A stretch of DNA of 23,877 nt from an uncultured Oscillospiraceae bacterium (GCA_900543795.1 UQSH01000023.1:1-23877), one strand, 5' to 3'; positions 1-8,349 are shown, counted from the first letter of the stretch. The notes: generated by a model not told the origin, from the letters alone. Made by a program: numbers and translations.

Positions 1-617
1 GTGCCTCTTCCGATAACATTTGAATTAAGATGCACCTCTGCCTCGAAGCGCTTATCGTGGTCAGGGCCGCTTTCGCCGGTTATAACATAATTAAGCGCTT
101 CGCCCTGATTTTGCTGAACAATCTCCTGCAAAAGCGTTTTATAATCCTTGAAGCTTATATGATGAGTGCTCAATGATTTCAAAAGAAAACGCAAAACAAA
201 TTCTCTTGCACATTCAAGTCCGCCGTCAAGATAAATTGCAGCAGTTAATGCCTCAAAGGTGTTTTCAAGAATTGAAAGACGCTCTCTGCCGCCCGTATTC
301 TCCTCGCCCTTGCCGAGATAAAGAAATTCGCCGAGAGAGATTTCCTTTGCAAAATCCGAAAGAGAAGCGGTGCAAACAAGGCTTGAACGAAGCTTTGAAA
401 GCTCTCCCTCCGGCATATCGGGAAATTTTCTGAAAAGAAGCTCCGCAGAGGCTATGGAAACAACTGCATCGCCGAGAAATTCAAGCCTTTCGTTAAAGCT
501 GGACACGCCTCTGTTTTCGTTAGCATAGCTTGAATGAGTCAAAGCCTGCCGAAGCAGAGATTTGTTTTTAAATCTATATTCAATTTTTTCTTCAAGCTGA
601 GATAAATCTTTATTCAT
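1..617 (-). CDS. rnc: Ribonuclease III, C-terminus cut by window edge
   Basis: Double-strand-specific endoribonuclease that processes rRNA precursors and structured mRNAs. My translation gives residues 1-205. The RNase III signature ERLEFLGDAV is at residues 43-52, the second acidic motif (ENTFEALTAAIYLDGG) at 118-133, and a dsRNA-binding domain starts near residue 160 and runs off the window. The family is usually about 225-235 residues, so only the last 20-30 are missing. The ATG overlaps the plsX stop by 8 bases (ATGAATAA). The purine run AAAGG directly abuts the ATG, too close for a normal ribosome site, so translation is probably coupled to plsX. Oddity: the metal-binding Asp of the second motif (D114 in E. 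coli) aligns with Asn119, whereas the following catalytic Glu (E122) is kept. Identification is firm; the effect of Asn119 is unknown. Confidence 0.95.
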   Translation of the reverse strand, partial: MNKDLSQLEEKIEYRFKNKSLLRQALTHSSYANENRGVSSFNERLEFLGDAVVSIASAELLFRKFPDMPEGELSKLRSSLVCTASLSDFAKEISLGEFLYLGKGEENTGGRERLSILENTFEALTAAIYLDGGLECAREFVLRFLLKSLSTHHISFKDYKTLLQEIVQQNQGEALNYVITGESGPDHDKRFEAEVHLNSNVIGRG

Positions 618-1608
618 CCTTTGTTTCAAACACCTTTTCCGTTTGTGATATTAAATCGTTTTCCAAAAACCAAACAGCCTGCTTGATAGCATTTTTAAAG
701 GTTTTTGCATCTGCCGAGCCATGCGCCTTAATAACCGGCTTTTGAACTCCCAAAAGAACGGCGCCGCCGTATTCCTTATAATCAAACTGCTTTTTCATAC
801 TGTTTATTCCGCCCATAACTCCAACGGCGGAAAGCATTGTAAAGGCATTCTTTTTGAAAGCATCCTTTATGCCGCTCATAAGAACCTTTGCAACGCCCTC
901 ATACATTTTGAGAATAAGATTTCCCGAAAAGCCGTCTGCAACAACAACATCGCTGTCTCCATAAGGGATTTGGCGTGGCTCAATATTACCTATAAAATTA
1001 TAATCCTCTTTTTTCATAAGCTGATATGCTTCTTTGATAACTGCCGTTCCCTTTGTTTCCTCTGCGCCGTTATTTGCAAGGGCAACGGTTGGATTTTCAA
1101 TGTGCATAATATGCTTCATATACAGGCTTCCGAGCTTGCCGAACTGACACAGAAATTCAGGCTTACATTCAACATTGGCACCGCAGTCAAGAAGCAGAAA
1201 CGGCTTTTTTGCACTTGGCATAACGGAAGCAATACACGGCCTTTTAACGCCCTTTATTCTTTTTGTTATAAGCGTTGCGCCAACGGTTAAAGCACCCGTG
1301 TTTCCTGCGGAAACGAAGGCATCTCCCGCTTTCTCATTAAGAAGCGCAAAGCCCTTTGCCATACTTGAATTTGCCTTATTCTTCAAAACAGCCCTTGCGT
1401 CATCATTCATAGTTATCGGCTCGCCTGTTACATTTACGATTTGAGTGTTTTTAAGTTTGATTTTATTTTTTGAAGCGCATTCAAGAATTTTTTTCTCATC
1501 GCCCACAAGAATTATATCGGTTGAAAATTCATCAACCGCAAGCATGGAGCCTTTTATGATTTCAAGAGGCGCATTATCTCCTCCGAAGGCGTCAACTATA
1601 ATTTTCAT
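610..1608 (-). CDS. plsX: Phosphate acyltransferase PlsX
   Basis: Makes acyl-phosphate from acyl-ACP, the first step of the PlsX/PlsY route to phosphatidic acid; a peripheral membrane enzyme. The protein is 332 residues, normal for PlsX. It begins MKIIVDAFGGDNAP and carries the family segments ending SAGNTGALTVGA (about 101-112), LLDCGANVECKPEFL and VVADGFSGNLILK. The start ATG overlaps the trmFO stop by 4 bases (ATGA) and has a GAGGG-type ribosome site about 10 bases upstream inside trmFO. The gene is followed directly by rnc with an 8-base overlap. In many Firmicutes acpP, and often fabD/fabG, lies between or beside plsX and rnc; none is present here, so the acyl carrier protein gene must be elsewhere. 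Confidence 0.95.
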   Translation of the reverse strand: MKIIVDAFGGDNAPLEIIKGSMLAVDEFSTDIILVGDEKKILECASKNKIKLKNTQIVNVTGEPITMNDDARAVLKNKANSSMAKGFALLNEKAGDAFVSAGNTGALTVGATLITKRIKGVKRPCIASVMPSAKKPFLLLDCGANVECKPEFLCQFGKLGSLYMKHIMHIENPTVALANNGAEETKGTAVIKEAYQLMKKEDYNFIGNIEPRQIPYGDSDVVVADGFSGNLILKMYEGVAKVLMSGIKDAFKKNAFTMLSAVGVMGGINSMKKQFDYKEYGGAVLLGVQKPVIKAHGSADAKTFKNAIKQAVWFLENDLISQTEKVFETKDE

Positions 1609-2900
1609 TTACACATTTCCCTCTCTAATTCAGCGAGTGCTCTTTGTGCAAGAGCGGCATAGCGCTCTTTTTTATCTCTGATTTTCGGCTCGATAGGAGG
1701 CAAAATTCCGAAATTTGCGCCCATCGGCTGAAAGGCTTTAACTGTTTCATCACTTATATAATCGGCAAGAGCGCCCGTCATTGTTTCTCTCGGAAGGTCA
1801 AGAAGCTCTTTTCCCCGACTGAACCTTACCGCATTTATTCCGGCGATAATTCCGGAGGAGGCGGATTCCATATAGCCCTCAACGCCCGTTATCTGCCCTG
1901 CAAAAAAGACATTCGGCATTGCTTTTACCTGATAAAAGCGATTGAGCACACGAGGAGAATCTATAAATGAATTTCTGTGCATAACTCCGTAGCGGACAAA
2001 TTCGGCATTTTCAAGTCCGGGTATCATTGAGAAAGCTCTTTTTTGCTCACCGAATTTCAAATTTGTTTGAAAGCCGACAAGATTAAACATAGTGCCCCTT
2101 GAATTTTCACGGCGAAGCTGAACTGCCGCCCAAGGTCTTTTTCCCGTTGCAGGATTGATTAAGCCAACGGGCTTCATAGGACCGAAGCGAGGTGCATCCT
2201 CTCCTCTTTTGGCGAGCCTTTCAATCGGCATACATCCCTCATAAACATCAAAATCGTGGAGCACGGCGCCCTCGGCATTAACAAGCTCTTTTATAAATTT
2301 TTCGTATTGCTCCTTATTGAACGGGCAATTGATATAATCATCTTCTCCGCCTCTGCCGTATCTTGAAGCGCCGAAGGCAATGCTCATATCAACGCTTTCG
2401 GCAGTTACGATAGGTGCGGCTGCATCATAAAAGGAAAGACAGCCTCCGCAAAGCTCCTGCACCGCCTTGCTCATTGCTCCGTCTGTTAACGGACCTGTTG
2501 CAACAATTGTTATTTCGTTTTCTCCCTTCGGGATTGACTGCATCTCTGCCGTTTTAACGGTTATATTTTTATGATTTTTAATTTTTTCGGTTACTGCCCT
2601 TGAAAACAAATCCCTATCTACCGCAAGAGCTCCGCCTGCGGCAACCGCACACTCCCTTGCGATAGGAACCGTTAAGGAGCCGAGACGAACCATTTCCTCT
2701 TTTAAAAGACCTGCGGCGGAATCCACCCTTGATGCTTTTAGGGAATTTGAACAAACAAGCTCTGCAAAATCATCGGATTTATGCGCAGGAGATTTTTTTA
2801 AAGGCTTTTGCTCCCAGAGCGTTACTTTATTTGAGCCTTCGGCAATCTGCCAAGCCGCTTCAACACCTGCAAGCCCTGCGCCAATTACATTAAAATTCAT
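1605..2900 (-). CDS. trmFO: Folate-dependent tRNA (uracil-5-)-methyltransferase TrmFO
   Basis: Flavoprotein that methylates U54 in the T-loop of tRNA using methylenetetrahydrofolate and reduced FAD; this is the Gram-positive alternative to SAM-dependent TrmA. The length of 431 residues is typical. The N-terminal FAD-binding dinucleotide fold reads NVIGAGLAGVEAAWQIA (about 4-20). Family motifs LVCSNSLKA (about 49-57), GFQTNLKFGEQKR and FFAGQITGVEGYMES follow, and MGANFGILPP lies near the C-terminus. Its ATG shares one base with the topA stop (TAATG), with GAGGAA just upstream. Order topA-trmFO is conserved in Firmicutes. It draws on the same folate pool as GlyA, ThyA and FolA encoded elsewhere in this window. 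Confidence 0.96.
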   Translation of the reverse strand: MNFNVIGAGLAGVEAAWQIAEGSNKVTLWEQKPLKKSPAHKSDDFAELVCSNSLKASRVDSAAGLLKEEMVRLGSLTVPIARECAVAAGGALAVDRDLFSRAVTEKIKNHKNITVKTAEMQSIPKGENEITIVATGPLTDGAMSKAVQELCGGCLSFYDAAAPIVTAESVDMSIAFGASRYGRGGEDDYINCPFNKEQYEKFIKELVNAEGAVLHDFDVYEGCMPIERLAKRGEDAPRFGPMKPVGLINPATGKRPWAAVQLRRENSRGTMFNLVGFQTNLKFGEQKRAFSMIPGLENAEFVRYGVMHRNSFIDSPRVLNRFYQVKAMPNVFFAGQITGVEGYMESASSGIIAGINAVRFSRGKELLDLPRETMTGALADYISDETVKAFQPMGANFGILPPIEPKIRDKKERYAALAQRALAELEREMCK

Positions 2901-4999
2901 TATTCCTCGTTTTTCTTCTTTCTTGGTGCGGGCTTAGTAAATCCGCAGCCCTCTGTGTCGGGGCAATAAAGGATATTGCCCTTGCGCTTAAAGAGTGATT
3001 TTCCGCAATGCGGGCAAATCTCCTCACTTGGAGCGTCCCAAGTCATAAAGTTGCAATTCGGATAATTTGAGCATCCGAAGAACGAAACGCCCTTTTTGGT
3101 TTTCTTTTCAATAACATCGCCGCCGCATTCGGGGCATTTTGCTTTTGTTTTATAAACGAGCGGCTTTGTATTTTTACATTCGGGATAGCCCGGGCATGCG
3201 AGGAATTTACCGAATCTGCCAACCTTAACAACCATATTTCTGCCGCATTTTTCGCAGATTTCGTCTGTTTCCTCCTCTTTGAGTTTAATTTTAACACCCT
3301 GCATTTCCTTTTTAGCCTGCTCAAGAGGCTTCTCAAATTCATCATAATAACGGCGTATCATATCAATATAATCCTTATCGCCGCTGTCTATCTTATCAAG
3401 ATCCTCCTCCATTTTAGAGGTGTATTTAACATTAACGATATTCGGCATTTTATCTTCAAGAAGCTTTGTAACCGCCTCGCCGAGCTCTGTTGGCACAAAC
3501 TGCTTGCCCTCACGCTTAACATATTCGCGGGCAACAATTGTTGAGGTTATTGTTACGTATGTTGACGGTCTGCCGACGCCGTTTTCTTCAAGCGCCTTTG
3601 TTAGGCTTGCTTCTGTATATCTTGCGGGCGGCTGAGTGAAATGCTGATTTCCGAGAATTGATTTAAGCCTCAGCACATCGCCTGCGGCAAGCGGAGGAAG
3701 TGCAACGGAGCTATCCGAATCCGAATCATCCTTTGATTCCTCATAAAGAGCGGTAAAACCGTCAAACTTAACAGTATAGCCCGAGGCGGTAAAGATATAA
3801 TCACCTGCTTCGATTTCAACCTTAACGGTTTCCTGCAAGCAGCTTTCCATAAGTGAGGCAATAAATCTTTCCCATATAAGCTTATAAACCTTATACTGAT
3901 CGGTGGTAAGGGAGCCCTTGATTGAATCGGGCGTTACCTCCGGCATTGACGGGCGTATTGCCTCGTGGCCGTCCTGAATGTTGCCTTTTGATTTATAATA
4001 TCTCGGCTTTTTCGGAAGATACCTTTCGCCATAGGTTGCCGCAATAAATCTGTTTCCCGCAGCACGAGCCTCATCGGAAATACGAAGCGAGTCTGTTCTC
4101 ATATAAGTTATCAGACCGACTGTTCCGAGCCCAGCAACATCAAGACCTTCATAAAGCTCCTGTGCCGCCTTCATTGTTCTTCTTGCCTGAAATGAAAGTC
4201 TGCGTGAAGCCTCCTGTTGAAGCGTTGATGTTGTAAACGGCGGTGTTGGGCTTTTCTTTCTTGTTCCCTTTTTAACCGAGGAAACCTTATATTCGGCGCC
4301 TTCAAGCTCGGAAAGAATTTTATCGCTTTCCTCCTTGCAGGTTATTTTTATCTTGCTTCCGCCCTTGCTGTAAGCTGCGGCAGAAAAAGATTTCTTGCCG
4401 GGAGGGTTTGTAAATTTAGCGTCTATTGACCAATATTCCTGCGGAACAAAGGCTCTGATTTCCTCCTCCCTATCAACAACAAGGCGAAGAGCAACAGACT
4501 GAACTCTTCCTGCCGAGAGGCCTCTTCTAATTTTTTGGCTGATAAACGGAGAAAGCTTATAGCCGATAAGGCGGTCTAATATTCTTCTTGCCTGTTGAGC
4601 GTTAACAAGGTCTTCATCAATTGAGCGCGGCTTGCTCATACCCTCTGTTACGCCGTGCTTTGTTATTTCGTTAAAGGTTACTCTGTTTTTATCCTTTAAA
4701 TCAAGTCCCAAAATTGTTGCAAGGTGCCAGCTTATTGCCTCTCCCTCTCTATCGGGGTCGGTTGCAAGATAAACATAATCGGATTTATCCGCCTTCTTTT
4801 TAAGCTCCTTAACAAAATTTTCCTTGCCCTTTATGATTGCATATTTAGGTGCAAAATCATTATCTATATCAACGGAAAGACGGGCAGACGGCAAATCACG
4901 CACATGGCCCATAGAAGCCACAACATCATAGCCCTTTCCGAGATAGCCTTTTATATTTTTTGCCTTTGCAGGCGACTCAACAATAACAAGCTTTGACAT
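2900..4999 (-). CDS. topA: DNA topoisomerase I (type IA)
   Basis: Relaxes negative supercoils by transient single-strand cleavage. The protein is 699 residues. The N-terminal TOPRIM domain starts KLVIVESPAKA and holds the metal-binding DPDREGEA (81-88). GRVQSVALRLV is at 164-174, and the active-site tyrosine is Y299 in ITYMRTDS. ENGVGRPSTY follows. The C-terminus has three four-cysteine zinc ribbons at about 582-608, 622-649 and 662-685, then a lysine-rich tail. This is the full Firmicutes architecture with no truncation. A 17-base gap separates it from the dprA stop; a weak AAAGGA sits some 13 bases before the ATG. It reads on into trmFO with a one-base stop/start overlap. Confidence 0.97.
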   Translation of the reverse strand: MSKLVIVESPAKAKNIKGYLGKGYDVVASMGHVRDLPSARLSVDIDNDFAPKYAIIKGKENFVKELKKKADKSDYVYLATDPDREGEAISWHLATILGLDLKDKNRVTFNEITKHGVTEGMSKPRSIDEDLVNAQQARRILDRLIGYKLSPFISQKIRRGLSAGRVQSVALRLVVDREEEIRAFVPQEYWSIDAKFTNPPGKKSFSAAAYSKGGSKIKITCKEESDKILSELEGAEYKVSSVKKGTRKKSPTPPFTTSTLQQEASRRLSFQARRTMKAAQELYEGLDVAGLGTVGLITYMRTDSLRISDEARAAGNRFIAATYGERYLPKKPRYYKSKGNIQDGHEAIRPSMPEVTPDSIKGSLTTDQYKVYKLIWERFIASLMESCLQETVKVEIEAGDYIFTASGYTVKFDGFTALYEESKDDSDSDSSVALPPLAAGDVLRLKSILGNQHFTQPPARYTEASLTKALEENGVGRPSTYVTITSTIVAREYVKREGKQFVPTELGEAVTKLLEDKMPNIVNVKYTSKMEEDLDKIDSGDKDYIDMIRRYYDEFEKPLEQAKKEMQGVKIKLKEEETDEICEKCGRNMVVKVGRFGKFLACPGYPECKNTKPLVYKTKAKCPECGGDVIEKKTKKGVSFFGCSNYPNCNFMTWDAPSEEICPHCGKSLFKRKGNILYCPDTEGCGFTKPAPRKKKNEE

Positions 5000-5016
5000 T
5001 TTATATTTAATTCCTT

Positions 5017-6216
5017 TCAGGATAATTTGTATCTTTTTCCTCCTGCGCTTTGCGCAAGACCGTTTATTTCAAGCACCGTTAAAACGCTTATAACGCTTTG
5101 AACGGGCATATTTGCTTTTTCGGCAATTTCATTTATATGAGCAAATTCTTCGCTTAATGAGGAATATACTGCAAGCTCCTCCCTTGAAAGACGGGAGGCT
5201 GCCTTTTGATTTTCGCCTCTTCTTTTTCTGCTTTCGGCGTTATGCTCAAACGAGGTGCTTTTTTCCTTTTTTGAAACATTAGCGCTTTTATCCTCTGTTT
5301 CCTGAGCTATAACGGCAGGAGATTTCATATTCTCCGTTTTAACCTTAAATCTTTCGGAATAGCAGGAAATAATAACCGCAGGGCTTGTGGCAACGATTGC
5401 GCCGTCCTCTATCAGCTTATTTGTTCCGCTGTATTCCTTTTCAAGAATTGAACAGGGAATTGCAAAAACATCTCTGCCCTGCTCGGCGGCATATCTTGCA
5501 GTTATCAGGCTACCGCTTTTCGTTCCCGCCTCGGCAACAAGAACGCCGAGGGAAAGACCGCTTATAATTCTGTTTCTTAACGGGAATGTATATTTTGTTG
5601 CCTTAGAAAACGGCGGATACTCTGTTACAAGCGCACCGTTATTTTTAATTGAATTGCGCAGAGGCCTGTTTTCGGACAGATAATTTGTTCCGAGGCCGCA
5701 GCCGAGAACGGCAATTGTTTTTCCGCCTGCCGTTAATGCTCCCGTGTGTGCCGCCGAATCAACGCCGAGCGCACCGCCGGAAATGATAACCGCACCCTTT
5801 GAAGCAAGCTCACGCGCCATAACGGTTGTTGCTTTAACGGCATAATCACTTGCCTTTCTTGTGCCCACAACTCCGATTGAAATAAGGGAATCAATATTAG
5901 GAAGCTCGCCGTCAACATAAAGCACGCAGGGAGGATCGGGAATATCCTTTAGCCTTTGGGGATATGAAAAATCATCATAGGTTATGATTTTCCAGCCGTT
6001 TTCCCTGCAGCTGTATATCGCCTCGTGCGAATCATTCAAGCTTGTTGATAAAAAGCGTTCAACCGCCTTTGGAGTCAGCTCCGGACACATACGCCATTCT
6101 GCCTCGCCCGCCTCGTAAATTTGCTTTGCTCCGCCGAAATATTCAATTAAAGCGCTTATGGGCTTTCCTGCGCCCAAAGCATTTTGAAGCCAAATCCAAT
6201 ATTTATCGTTTATCAT
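5017..6216 (-). CDS. dprA: DNA-processing protein DprA/Smf
   Basis: Single-stranded-DNA-binding protein that loads RecA on incoming DNA during natural transformation; also present in many non-competent bacteria. I chose the ATG at 6216 (399 residues, MINDKYWIWLQNAL), which overlaps the upstream methyltransferase stop by 4 bases (ATGA). A GTG at 6231 would add five residues. The Rossmann-type core holds GVVGTRKASDYA, SGGALGVDSAAHTGAL, GCGLGTNYLSENRPL and a segment from PLRNRIISGLS to AEAGTKSGSLITARYA. A low-complexity charged linker of roughly 60 residues leads to a C-terminal winged-helix domain (LSREELAVYSSLSEEFAHIN to the end), as in many Firmicutes DprA proteins. No other competence gene lies in the window, so a role in transformation is not established here. 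Confidence 0.94.
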   Translation of the reverse strand: MINDKYWIWLQNALGAGKPISALIEYFGGAKQIYEAGEAEWRMCPELTPKAVERFLSTSLNDSHEAIYSCRENGWKIITYDDFSYPQRLKDIPDPPCVLYVDGELPNIDSLISIGVVGTRKASDYAVKATTVMARELASKGAVIISGGALGVDSAAHTGALTAGGKTIAVLGCGLGTNYLSENRPLRNSIKNNGALVTEYPPFSKATKYTFPLRNRIISGLSLGVLVAEAGTKSGSLITARYAAEQGRDVFAIPCSILEKEYSGTNKLIEDGAIVATSPAVIISCYSERFKVKTENMKSPAVIAQETEDKSANVSKKEKSTSFEHNAESRKRRGENQKAASRLSREELAVYSSLSEEFAHINEIAEKANMPVQSVISVLTVLEINGLAQSAGGKRYKLS

Positions 6217-6989
6217 CTGAGCATTTCCCACATAGTTATTGCGCCTGCGGCAAAAGCATTCAGACTTTCCGCCCTGCCGAGCATATTAATTGTTATCAGC
6301 TCATCACAGGCTGAAAGAACCTGATTTGAAACGCCGTTTCCCTCATTGCCGATAACGCATATATCGGAGCCTGAAAAATCAATCTTCGTTATATCCCTTG
6401 CGTTTGAATCGGGAACAGCGGCATAAGACTTAAAGCCGTTTGCTTTATACTTTTCAATATCCTCTGCAAGATTTTCGCTTATAAGAACAGGAAGCCTTAA
6501 TATGCTGCCCATTGAAGCACGCAGAGCCTTTGGATTATATAAATCACAACAATTATAAAGAATTGCACCGTTTATGCCGAGAGCCTCGGCTGTTCTTATT
6601 ACCGCTCCGAGATTGGCAGGATCCTGCAATTCATCAAGTGCAATATACTTGCCGCCGCCTTCAAGAGTTAATTCATCATTTCTCATACGGCAAACTGCGA
6701 AAACGCCCTGAGTGCTTTGAGTGTCGCCAATCTTATCGGCAATCTCCTGCGTTATCAAAAAAGACTGCGGAAAGCTTTTTTCAAGCGGCTCGATTAAATC
6801 GGCATATTTTTCACACGCCCTTTGAGTTACGAAAAGCATTTCGGGAGCGCATTCGGAGTTTAAAGCATCAAAACAAAGCCTTGCACCCTCCAAAACAAAT
6901 TTTTGATTTTCATATCTTGCCTTGCGAGAGGTGAAAAGCTTTTTAACTTCTTTTATTAAGTTGTTTGATTTGCTTGTGATTTTTTCCAT
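6213..6989 (-). CDS. SpoU/TrmH-family RNA 2'-O-methyltransferase
   Basis: SAM-dependent methyltransferase acting on rRNA or tRNA. The protein is 258 residues. An N-terminal substrate-recognition region resembling the 'SpoU_sub_bind' type (about 1-100) precedes a SPOUT trefoil-knot domain with its three motifs: DPANLGAVIRTAEALGI (123-139), VIGNEGNGVS (212-221) and INMLGRAESLNAFAAGAI (234-251). The family includes RlmB, TrmH and thiostrepton-resistance-type enzymes; the modified nucleotide cannot be told from sequence, so no symbol is given. It is the first gene of the unit running to rnc, with a promoter about 90 bases upstream and a GAGGT ribosome site. Its stop overlaps the dprA start. Confidence 0.9.
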   Translation of the reverse strand: MEKITSKSNNLIKEVKKLFTSRKARYENQKFVLEGARLCFDALNSECAPEMLFVTQRACEKYADLIEPLEKSFPQSFLITQEIADKIGDTQSTQGVFAVCRMRNDELTLEGGGKYIALDELQDPANLGAVIRTAEALGINGAILYNCCDLYNPKALRASMGSILRLPVLISENLAEDIEKYKANGFKSYAAVPDSNARDITKIDFSGSDICVIGNEGNGVSNQVLSACDELITINMLGRAESLNAFAAGAITMWEMLR

Positions 6990-7038
6990 ACCGACCTCGG
7001 CTTGATTATTCTTTTTTGTTTAAGAAAACCACATTTTC

Positions 7039-7068
7039 ATCTTATCTATATATTAATATATTTAAGAT
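7039..7068 (-). repeat. AT-rich imperfect inverted repeat at the methyltransferase transcript start
   Basis: Outer arms ATCTTA/TAAGAT and an inner ATATATT/AATATAT form an interrupted palindrome just downstream of the predicted -10, covering roughly +1 to +30. It could form a 5' stem in the RNA or be a protein site. AT richness makes chance plausible. Confidence 0.35.
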
Positions 7069-7075
7069 ATAAATT

Positions 7076-7104
7076 ATAATACATTATTGTTTTGAAAAGT
7101 GCAA
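7076..7104 (-). promoter_or_regulatory. Sigma-A-type promoter for the methyltransferase-dprA-topA unit
   Basis: Reading the minus strand, TTGCAC (7104-7099) and TATTAT (7081-7076) are 17 bases apart. An overlapping TATAAT at 7078-7073 is an alternative -10 but lies 20 bases from the -35. The -35 box begins right after the U tract of the rplT terminator. The leader to the ATG at 6989 is about 80 bases. Confidence 0.6.
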
Positions 7105-7144
7105 CAGAAAAAATAAAAAAAGGGAAAGATTTTTTCTTTCCCTT
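7103..7144 (-). terminator. Intrinsic terminator after rplT
   Basis: Minus-strand RNA would form a perfect 10-base-pair stem (AAGGGAAAGA pairing TCTTTCCCTT, 7144-7120) with a 5-base loop, followed by a U-rich run (7119-7105). It lies about 55 bases after the rplT stop and closes the infC-rpmI-rplT operon. Confidence 0.9.
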
Positions 7145-7198
7145 AAAAAATTTAATAAACAGTTTAAATTTTAAGCCTTTAAATGCGATAATTTACAA

Positions 7199-7552
7199 TT
7201 AAAGAGCTGATTTTGCAGATTCAACAAGAGCGGTGAATGCTTCTGCATCGGAAACAGCGATTTCTGCAAGCATTTTTCTGTTAAGATCAATACCTGCTTT
7301 TTTAAGACCGTTCATAAATGTTGAATAATTTGTTCCGTTTGCCTTGCAGGCAGCGGAAATACGGGAAATCCACATTCTGCGGAATTCTCTTTTCTTCTGC
7401 TTTCTGCCGATATAAGCATACTGTCCGCTCTTCATTACTGCCTGCTTTGCAGTTTTGAAAAGCTTATGCTTGCTTCCGTAATAGCCCTTTGCAGCCTTTA
7501 ATACTTTTTTTCTTCTTTTGCGAGTTGCCATAGCGCCTTTAATTCTTGCCAT
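7199..7552 (-). CDS. rplT: 50S ribosomal protein L20
   Basis: Early-assembly protein of the large subunit that binds 23S rRNA. The length of 117 residues is exactly typical. It begins MARIKGAMATRKRRKKVLKAAKG and contains SGQYAYIGRKQKKREFRRMWISRI, both diagnostic. A GGAGGT ribosome site lies 9 bases before the ATG. L20 is the known autogenous regulator of this operon in Bacillus, acting on the infC leader; the hairpin before infC here fits such control, although L20 binding is inferred. Last gene before a strong terminator. Confidence 0.98.
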   Translation of the reverse strand: MARIKGAMATRKRRKKVLKAAKGYYGSKHKLFKTAKQAVMKSGQYAYIGRKQKKREFRRMWISRISAACKANGTNYSTFMNGLKKAGIDLNRKMLAEIAVSDAEAFTALVESAKSAL

Positions 7553-7602
7553 AACTTAAATACCTCCGAGTTTTAGTTTATCGTAATAATCCTTAATTTT
7601 TA

Positions 7603-7800
7603 TTATTTATAAGGAATGAGTCTCTTCATCTGCTTCTGGTTTGTTACATCGCCAACGGCAGTTTTGCGAAGATTTCTTTTACGCTTAGTTGTCTTTTTAG
7701 TAAGAATGTGAGAGGTATAAGCATGAGCACGCTTTACCTTGCCGCTTTTTGTTGTTTTGAAGCGCTTTTTTGCGCCGCTGTGTGTTTTAATCTTTGGCAT
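7603..7800 (-). CDS. rpmI: 50S ribosomal protein L35
   Basis: Small basic large-subunit protein of 65 residues, the usual length. It reads MPKIKTHSGAKKRFKTTKSGK at the start and ends QMKRLIPYK, both hallmarks of L35. A GGAGGA ribosome site is 8 bases before the ATG. It lies between infC (23-base gap) and rplT (50-base gap), the standard order. Confidence 0.98.
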   Translation of the reverse strand: MPKIKTHSGAKKRFKTTKSGKVKRAHAYTSHILTKKTTKRKRNLRKTAVGDVTNQKQMKRLIPYK

Positions 7801-7823
7801 AATTTATTCCTCCAAATATAAAA

Positions 7824-8342
7824 TTACTTGCTTTGCTTGGGCGAAACAAACATAAGAATCTGCCTGCCTTCAAGCTTGGGAGCCTTATCAACATTTACAT
7901 CCTCGCCGAGTGATTCAACGAATCTTTCCATATTGGCAACGCCGATATCGGAATGTGCCATTTCGCGTCCGCGAAGGCGAATGGAAATTTTCAGCTTATC
8001 GCCCTTTGAAAGGAATTTTTTCGCTTGATTAACCTTGGTGTTGAAATCGCCGACATCAATGTTAAGTGAAAGGCGGATTTCCTTTGTTTCAACTGTTTTT
8101 TGCTTTTTGCGATTTTCCTTTTCACGCTTAGCCTGTTCGTAGCGAAACTTACTGTAATCCATAATTTTAACAACGGGCGGCTTTGCCTGAGGAGCGATTT
8201 TTACCAAATCCTTGCCTCTTTTTTCAGCCTCGTTAAGCGCTTCCTTTGCACTCATAATGCCGAGCTGTTCGCCCTCTGCCGTGATAACACGGAGTTCCTT
8301 GTCTTTGATTTCACCGTTAAGCTGCGGAATATCCTTGCTGAT
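7824..8342 (-). CDS. infC: Translation initiation factor IF-3, probable AUC start
   Basis: Binds the 30S subunit, proofreads the start codon and prevents premature 50S joining. From the proposed start the protein is 172 residues, the usual size. The N-domain has the IF3 pattern (LNGEIKDKELRVI, GEQLGIMSAKEAL, IAPQAKPPVVKIMDYSKFRYEQAKREKE) and the C-domain has EIRLSLNIDVGDFNTK and RGREMAHSDIG. No in-frame ATG is well placed. The first in-frame ATG upstream, at 8393, lies across the attenuator hairpin and would add 17 residues unlike IF3. The ribosome site AAAGAGG sits 8 bases before an in-frame ATC at 8342-8340, which gives an N-terminus (ISKDIPQLNGEI) matching the family. AUU/AUC/AUA starts are known for infC and let IF3 repress itself. 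In-frame TTA, TTT and GTG codons nearby are less well spaced. Confidence 0.93.
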   Translation of the reverse strand: MSKDIPQLNGEIKDKELRVITAEGEQLGIMSAKEALNEAEKRGKDLVKIAPQAKPPVVKIMDYSKFRYEQAKREKENRKKQKTVETKEIRLSLNIDVGDFNTKVNQAKKFLSKGDKLKISIRLRGREMAHSDIGVANMERFVESLGEDVNVDKAPKLEGRQILMFVSPKQSK

Positions 8343-8349
8343 AAATAAC

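Noticed and set aside
721..1290. Open frame of 189 codons on the plus strand inside plsX
   Set aside because: It is fully antisense to a clearly identified gene, has no family-like motif and no ribosome site; it arises from the codon bias of plsX.
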